Shown here: positions 59,949-64,000 of the stretch, one piece after another | How the letters are laid out: every line of letters starts with the position of its first letter | How positions within the stretch are numbered: position 1 is the stretch's first letter | Assembly (NCBI RefSeq): GCF_019774615.1 | Contig: NZ_CP081497.1 | Location: 2,170,001 to 2,234,000 of the forward strand | Direction: 5' to 3' | Source of the DNA: Streptomyces sp. BHT-5-2 | GTDB lineage: Bacteria > Actinomycetota > Actinomycetes > Streptomycetales > Streptomycetaceae | DNA length: 64,000 bases | Translations under genes and position numbers: made by a program | The notes under the pieces: generated by a model | Told to the model about the DNA's origin: nothing | Databases searched by the model: none | The model's input: only the letters and a program-made list of their open reading frames with translations

Positions 59949-61265
59949 CTACTTATTGACGCGGCGTGCCTTCGGGCGTGCGCCCCGCTTGCGCGCGTCT
60001 CGCCAGACGACGGCCGCGCCCGTGATGACCGCGACGGCGACGCCGCCCGCTCCCAGGCCGTATGTCGCGTAGCGCTCCGTCCGCTCCTGTGGGCTCTCGC
60101 CGTCGGGCCAGGCGGTGGGGTCGGGTGGTGTGGCCTTGGTCAGGCCGTTGGTCGCGGTGGGGTGGTCGATGGGGTGGGTGTCGTCGGTGAGGGCGCGTAC
60201 CGGGTCTACGACGCCCCAGCCGACGAAGGGGTCTTGGCCGTTGACGGTGCGTTCTGCGGTCTGCTCGATCTGGGCGACGATCTGGTACTCCTTCCAGTCT
60301 GGGTGCTTGGCTTTGAGGAGGGCGGCGACGCCGGCGACGTAGGGGGCGGAGAAGCTGGTGCCGTTGTCGACGCACTGGCCGCCCTTGGGGACGGTGGAGA
60401 CCATGTCCACGCCGGGGGCGGCAACTCCGATGAAGGCGCCGCTTTGGGAGAAGGGGGCGCGTTCGTTGTTGCGGTCGGAGGAGGCGACGGCCAGCACCCC
60501 GTCGTACGCGGCCGGGTAGGTGTCCTTGAGCTGGCCGTCGAGGCCGTCGTTACCTGCCGAGGCTACGACGACGATGTTCTTGTGCCGGGCTTCCTGGACA
60601 GCGGCCGCGAGGTCGGAGTTGGGGGAGAGGGGCTTGGTGGTGTCCTGGGAGATGTTGATGACGTCGGCGTCGGCGGCGATGGCCTTGCGGATGGCCTGGG
60701 CCAGCGTGGCGGCGTTGCCGCTGCCCTTCTCGTCGTTCTGGCGGAGCGGGATGATGGTGGCTTCGGGGGCGAGGCCGATGAAGCCGGTGCCCGCGTGCGG
60801 GCGGGCGGCGATGATGCCGGCGACCTTGGTGCCGTGGCCCACCGGGTCGTAGGTGCCGTCCGTCGGCGCCTTCGGATCTCCCGCTGTGCCGTTCCCGGCG
60901 TCCTTGGTGTTGTGCAGGAAGTCCCAGCCGCTCTTGGTGTCGACGGCCTGGGTCAGCTGTGGGTTGGTGTTGTCGACGCCGGTGTCGATGACGGCGACGC
61001 GTACCGGGCGGCCGTGCGCGTCCCGGCCCTTGGTGTCCTGCCACAGCCGGTCGAAGACGATGCGTTGCAGCGCCCAGGGGCGTTCCTTGATCTGTTGCTT
61101 CATGGGGAAGGTGCAGACGCCGTTCCCCTGAGGGACCGGCATCACATCCTCCCCGTCCGCGGCGTGGGCGACCTCGGCTGGAGACACGAGTGCAATGCTC
61201 CCGATCAGTGCCATGAGCAGGGTGGTGCCTGCGGCCCATGCGGCTGGTGTGCTTCTCCTCCTCAC
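59949..61265 (-). CDS. mycP: Mycosin (MycP-like S8 protease), membrane-anchored (copy 2)
   Basis: 438 residues. Signal peptide TTLLMALIGSIALVSPAEVAHAAD. Triad motifs: VRVAVIDTGVD (Asp), DPVGHGTKVAGIIAA (His), DNGTSFSAPYVAGVAALL (Ser). Asn region ASAGNDG also present. C-terminal anchor YGLGAGGVAVAVITGAAVVWRDARKR. Two Cys (GVCTFPMK; GGQCVDNGTS) likely form a disulfide, as in mycosins. Placed directly after eccB, it is the more conventional MycP of the locus. Confidence 0.85.
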   Translation of the reverse strand: MRRRSTPAAWAAGTTLLMALIGSIALVSPAEVAHAADGEDVMPVPQGNGVCTFPMKQQIKERPWALQRIVFDRLWQDTKGRDAHGRPVRVAVIDTGVDNTNPQLTQAVDTKSGWDFLHNTKDAGNGTAGDPKAPTDGTYDPVGHGTKVAGIIAARPHAGTGFIGLAPEATIIPLRQNDEKGSGNAATLAQAIRKAIAADADVINISQDTTKPLSPNSDLAAAVQEARHKNIVVVASAGNDGLDGQLKDTYPAAYDGVLAVASSDRNNERAPFSQSGAFIGVAAPGVDMVSTVPKGGQCVDNGTSFSAPYVAGVAALLKAKHPDWKEYQIVAQIEQTAERTVNGQDPFVGWGVVDPVRALTDDTHPIDHPTATNGLTKATPPDPTAWPDGESPQERTERYATYGLGAGGVAVAVITGAAVVWRDARKRGARPKARRVNK

Positions 61266-61282
61266 TGCGTCTCCCCGTTCCT

Positions 61283-62851
61283 TTAGGAGCCCTGGGGCTG
61301 ACGGGCGGCGTTCGCATCCAGCCGGGGCCCCATCGGGAGGAACTGCGACCAGTTCGCCGGCACCAGCACCGGCTTGATGTCCTTGTAACCGAGGAGGATC
61401 TGCGCCCGATTGGTCTCCTGCGAACCTTGGCCGGATTGCTGCTCCTTGGCCGGAGCCGTTCCTGCGGTGCCGATACCTGATGGCTTGGCGCTGCTGTCGT
61501 TATTCGACTGGACGCCGTAGCGCAGACCCGTGTCCGTGACGAGGAAATGCGCCCCGGAGACGGCGTCTCCCGGCTGGATCTGCTTGTAGAACAAGCCCGT
61601 TCCGGGGGTGACGTACGCGCTGGTGCCGCCGTTGGCGATCTGTTGGGGGAAATCCGTTCCGGCCCACGTGCTCAGCTCCGTACCACCGGTCTTCGACACC
61701 GCGCGCAGCACACTGCAGACCGTGCCCCGGTCACCCTGAGCCGTGGCCGTGTTGACCTGCTCGGTCATCTCCTGCGGCCACTGCTTCTCGGCGAACAGCT
61801 GCTGCGCCTGCGGAGTAAAGGACTGCGCGTCCACCTCCGTAGGCCGGTTGAGTTGCTGCAGCGGGGCCGTCTGGCGGGAGAACAGGAGAAGTCTGGCCAC
61901 GAAGTCGGAGACGGGGACGACCTTGCCCGGGAGGACGACGTAGTGCTGGGTGCCGTCGCCGGTGGTCGCGCGCAGCACCATGCCGACGCGGTTTTCGCGT
62001 GCGCTGAGCCCCTTGACGTTCGCGGGCTGGGCGACGGTGCCGGCGGGCAGGGTGGGGAAGGCGATCGGTGTGCCGTCGTGGAAGGTGGCGAGCCAGTCCT
62101 TGGTGACCTGCTGGGGCTGCCGGCTGCCCACCAGGGCACGCAGTAGCAGTTCGGTGTCACTGCCGCCGTCGATGAGGTACTTGGTGCCCTTCGGATCGAT
62201 CAGATAGCGGGGCCCACCGGATTCTCCGGATTCGCCGGAGCCCTTGGACTCTTGGACGTAGAGGGCCTGGCCTCCGTGGAGCCGGCCTGGTCCCTCCACC
62301 TTGTCCGCGTCGCGGTCGGCGAAGAGGAAGGTGGCCTTCTGTACGGACCTGCCGTTGTTGCCGGGTTGTTCGCAGACCGCCCATCGCTTGCTCTTCGCCG
62401 CGTCGGCGGCCTCCGGGAGGCGGTCGGGGGCGTAGGGGATGCCCAGGGTCGGGCCGTGCTGGAGTTTTCCGTTGTCCAGCTCGCTCTCGTCGACCTTGAG
62501 GACGTCGGACCGGTCGGGTTTGACGAGCAGTCGGGCGGAGGCCATGTTCAGGACGGGATGCAGCTGCCTCTTGCCGCCCGTCTCCATGACCACGTACAAG
62601 GTGGCGGATTTGCTGCCCAGGATGACGTGCGCGCCCGGGGTGTCCCAGCCCTTGGGGGCCTTGGGGCGGAACATGCCCCAGGCGCCGAATCCGGCCAGGA
62701 CCAGGGCGGCGACGACCAGGCCGGGCAGCACCGCGCGCAGCGGGTTCGGGGCGCCCTCGTCGGTACGGTCAGGGGAGGGCTGCAGGAACGCGGCCACCAG
62801 CCGTTTCTTGGCGAAGGTGTAGCCGTTGAGCTCGTCCCGCCGTGATGCCAT
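61283..62851 (-). CDS. eccB: Type VII secretion core protein EccB
   Basis: 522 residues. Starts MASRRDELNGYTFAKKRLVAAFLQPSPD, the EccB N-terminal pattern, then one membrane helix (AVLPGLVVAALVLAGFGAWGMF). The large extracytoplasmic part has the family markers GPRYLIDPKGTKYLIDG, VNTATAQGDRGTVCSVL and DTGLRYGVQSN, with two Cys (AVCEQPG, TVCSVL). EccB is a structural subunit of the ESX membrane complex. Ends 17 bp before mycP and follows eccD. Confidence 0.9.
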   Translation of the reverse strand: MASRRDELNGYTFAKKRLVAAFLQPSPDRTDEGAPNPLRAVLPGLVVAALVLAGFGAWGMFRPKAPKGWDTPGAHVILGSKSATLYVVMETGGKRQLHPVLNMASARLLVKPDRSDVLKVDESELDNGKLQHGPTLGIPYAPDRLPEAADAAKSKRWAVCEQPGNNGRSVQKATFLFADRDADKVEGPGRLHGGQALYVQESKGSGESGESGGPRYLIDPKGTKYLIDGGSDTELLLRALVGSRQPQQVTKDWLATFHDGTPIAFPTLPAGTVAQPANVKGLSARENRVGMVLRATTGDGTQHYVVLPGKVVPVSDFVARLLLFSRQTAPLQQLNRPTEVDAQSFTPQAQQLFAEKQWPQEMTEQVNTATAQGDRGTVCSVLRAVSKTGGTELSTWAGTDFPQQIANGGTSAYVTPGTGLFYKQIQPGDAVSGAHFLVTDTGLRYGVQSNNDSSAKPSGIGTAGTAPAKEQQSGQGSQETNRAQILLGYKDIKPVLVPANWSQFLPMGPRLDANAARQPQGS

Positions 62852-62967
62852 GACGCTGCGCTTCCCCCTGCTCCCTCTACGGCCGTTTCTGAAGTCGTCC
62901 GGTAGCCGTCCGGTCCTGCTTGTTCCCGGGCCCCGAAGCCCTCTATTTCCTCAACCGCTGGTCTTCT

Positions 62968-64000
62968 TCAACCGCTCGTCATACTCCGCGCCAGGCTGTA
63001 CAGGTCCAGGACCGCCAGACACAGCGGCATCAGGGACAGCAGCAGGAATCCATCGGCGAGATCGAGCACCCGGCCCCAGAACGGCGTCAGCCCCTTCTTC
63101 GGCACCGTCAGCGCAACCGTCGTCACCAGCGCCACCGCGCCGATCACCACCAGCGCCAGCCACAGCGTACGCAGATCCAGTGGAGTGCGGTCGCCTGCAA
63201 GGAAGTCGTTCAGCATCCCGGTGGGCGGGTTGAAGGCGACGCCCAGCGTGAGGAGGGAGAGTGCGGCCAGGCCGGCGACGACCGCGCAGGCGACCTGGAC
63301 GGTGTAGCGGAAGAGCCGGGCACGCAGCAGCGTCGCCAGGCCGGTGGCGAGGGCGAGGAGCTGCGCCCATGCGGAGTGGGTGAAGCCGAGGACGCCCGAA
63401 GCGCCGATGAGGACGGTGCAACAGCCGCCGAGGAGCCCCAGCAGCAGCTCATGCCCGCGGCGGGCCTGGGCGGCGATGCGCTCCTGGTCGACGGGTTCCA
63501 GGCCGACGGGCTCCTCAGCACCCCTTAGTTCCGCCCCCGCCCCGGCCTCCCGCTCTTCGCTCAGGCTGCGCGGAGTGGCGTATCCGATGGGCAGCCGGGC
63601 CAGGCGCGTGGCCAGCCCTGGCAGAAAGGCCATGACACCGATGACGACGGGTGCGCAGACGGCTGCGGCCTGGGCGGCCGTCGCCTCGCTGACGATGGCG
63701 AGGAAGGCGGCCAGGGTGGCGACGGCCGCGGCGAACGTGGCAGCGATGAACGGCGCATCACCGGATGGCGACAGCGCAACCAGGGCAACGGAGACGACCA
63801 GCATGGCGACACAGCCCAGCAGGAACTGCAGCCGCCCGGACCCGTGACCGGCATCCGGACCGACGATCCCCGAACCCGCGCACAGCACCACTGGGAGCGC
63901 GCCCAGCCCCAGTGCGACGGCGGACGGCTGGTCCCCGTAGACCCGGGCCCGGACCCCCGCGAACGCGGCCAACAGCACACCGGCCGTGCCGGCGATCACA
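62968..64000 (-). CDS. eccD: Type VII secretion core protein EccD, N-terminus cut by window edge
   Basis: At least 343 residues, the frame still open at base 64000. Nine or more membrane helices, with the cytoplasmic loop PIGYATPRSLSEEREAGAG between helices typical of EccD, and C-terminal VLDLADGFLLLSLMPLCLAVLDLYSLARSMTSG. The ubiquitin-like N-terminal domain is outside the window. EccD forms the ESX channel vestibule. EccC is not in the window and is expected further right. Confidence 0.85.
   Translation of the reverse strand, partial: VIAGTAGVLLAAFAGVRARVYGDQPSAVALGLGALPVVLCAGSGIVGPDAGHGSGRLQFLLGCVAMLVVSVALVALSPSGDAPFIAATFAAAVATLAAFLAIVSEATAAQAAAVCAPVVIGVMAFLPGLATRLARLPIGYATPRSLSEEREAGAGAELRGAEEPVGLEPVDQERIAAQARRGHELLLGLLGGCCTVLIGASGVLGFTHSAWAQLLALATGLATLLRARLFRYTVQVACAVVAGLAALSLLTLGVAFNPPTGMLNDFLAGDRTPLDLRTLWLALVVIGAVALVTTVALTVPKKGLTPFWGRVLDLADGFLLLSLMPLCLAVLDLYSLARSMTSG

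Overview
High-GC actinobacterial DNA, most likely Streptomyces: nearly all genes have G/C in third codon positions, GTG starts are common, genes overlap by GTGA/ATGA/TGATG, and several families are typical of Streptomyces (DUF317, DUF2637, DUF6415-like, LysM-BTAD membrane regulators). No database was searched; family names come from motifs and remembered family patterns.

Layout. (1) 1-6.7 kb, minus strand: an oxalate-type operon. It encodes a TPP-dependent enzyme, a formyl-CoA:oxalate CoA-transferase (frc), a fused ADP-forming acyl-CoA synthetase and an OFA-family MFS transporter cut by the left edge. A perfect 20-bp palindrome lies upstream. (2) 7037-7121: tRNA-Leu(GAG). Its 3' end is overlapped by the last codons of a large serine recombinase, which suggests the attachment site of an integrated element. 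(3) 8.9-10.8 kb: a DNA methyltransferase, a methyltransferase-like partner and a small protein. (4) 11.9-24.8 kb, plus strand: a sigma-like regulator, then a tightly overlapping type IV secretion/conjugation operon. It encodes a pilin-like protein, VirB6/TrbL-like, PrgI-like, VirB4-like, VirD4-like, replication-relaxation-like, SLT+NlpC/P60 hydrolase, DUF2637 and winged-helix proteins. (5) 25-30 kb, minus strand: a class A beta-lactamase-like serine hydrolase, two paralogous secreted four-Cys proteins on either side of a VanZ-PepSY protein, and a DUF317 protein. (6) 30-33.7 kb: a MoxR-type AAA+ ATPase and a VWA protein with an HExxH motif. (7) 34 kb: 34 perfect copies of a 12-bp repeat. (8) 34.8-45.3 kb, minus strand: a Tad pilus operon with a membrane-anchored LysM-BTAD regulator. 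(9) 45.5-50.4 kb: mixed small regulatory and secreted genes, partly decayed. (10) 50.8-53.7 kb, plus strand: a helical protein, an alpha/beta hydrolase (DUF1023 type) and a lipoprotein, resembling a type VII effector operon. (11) 53.7-55.4 kb: pseudogenes. (12) 55.4-64 kb, minus strand: a type VII (ESX-like) locus with two WXG100 proteins, two mycosin-like proteases, two WXG-type accessory proteins, EccB and EccD (cut by the right edge).

How it fits together. Regions 2-8 look like one integrated mobile element combining a VirB4/VirD4-type transfer apparatus, a peptidoglycan hydrolase and a Tad pilus, with cell-envelope cargo and a MoxR/VWA pair. I found no second copy of the tRNA 3' end, so the right boundary is unknown, and I see no classical relaxase or TraB. 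Regions 10-12 form a separate type VII secretion neighbourhood. The most testable new ideas are the Tad-plus-T4SS element, the VanZ/secreted-paralog cassette, the winged helix shared by two separate operons, and the lipase/lipoprotein effector-immunity candidate.
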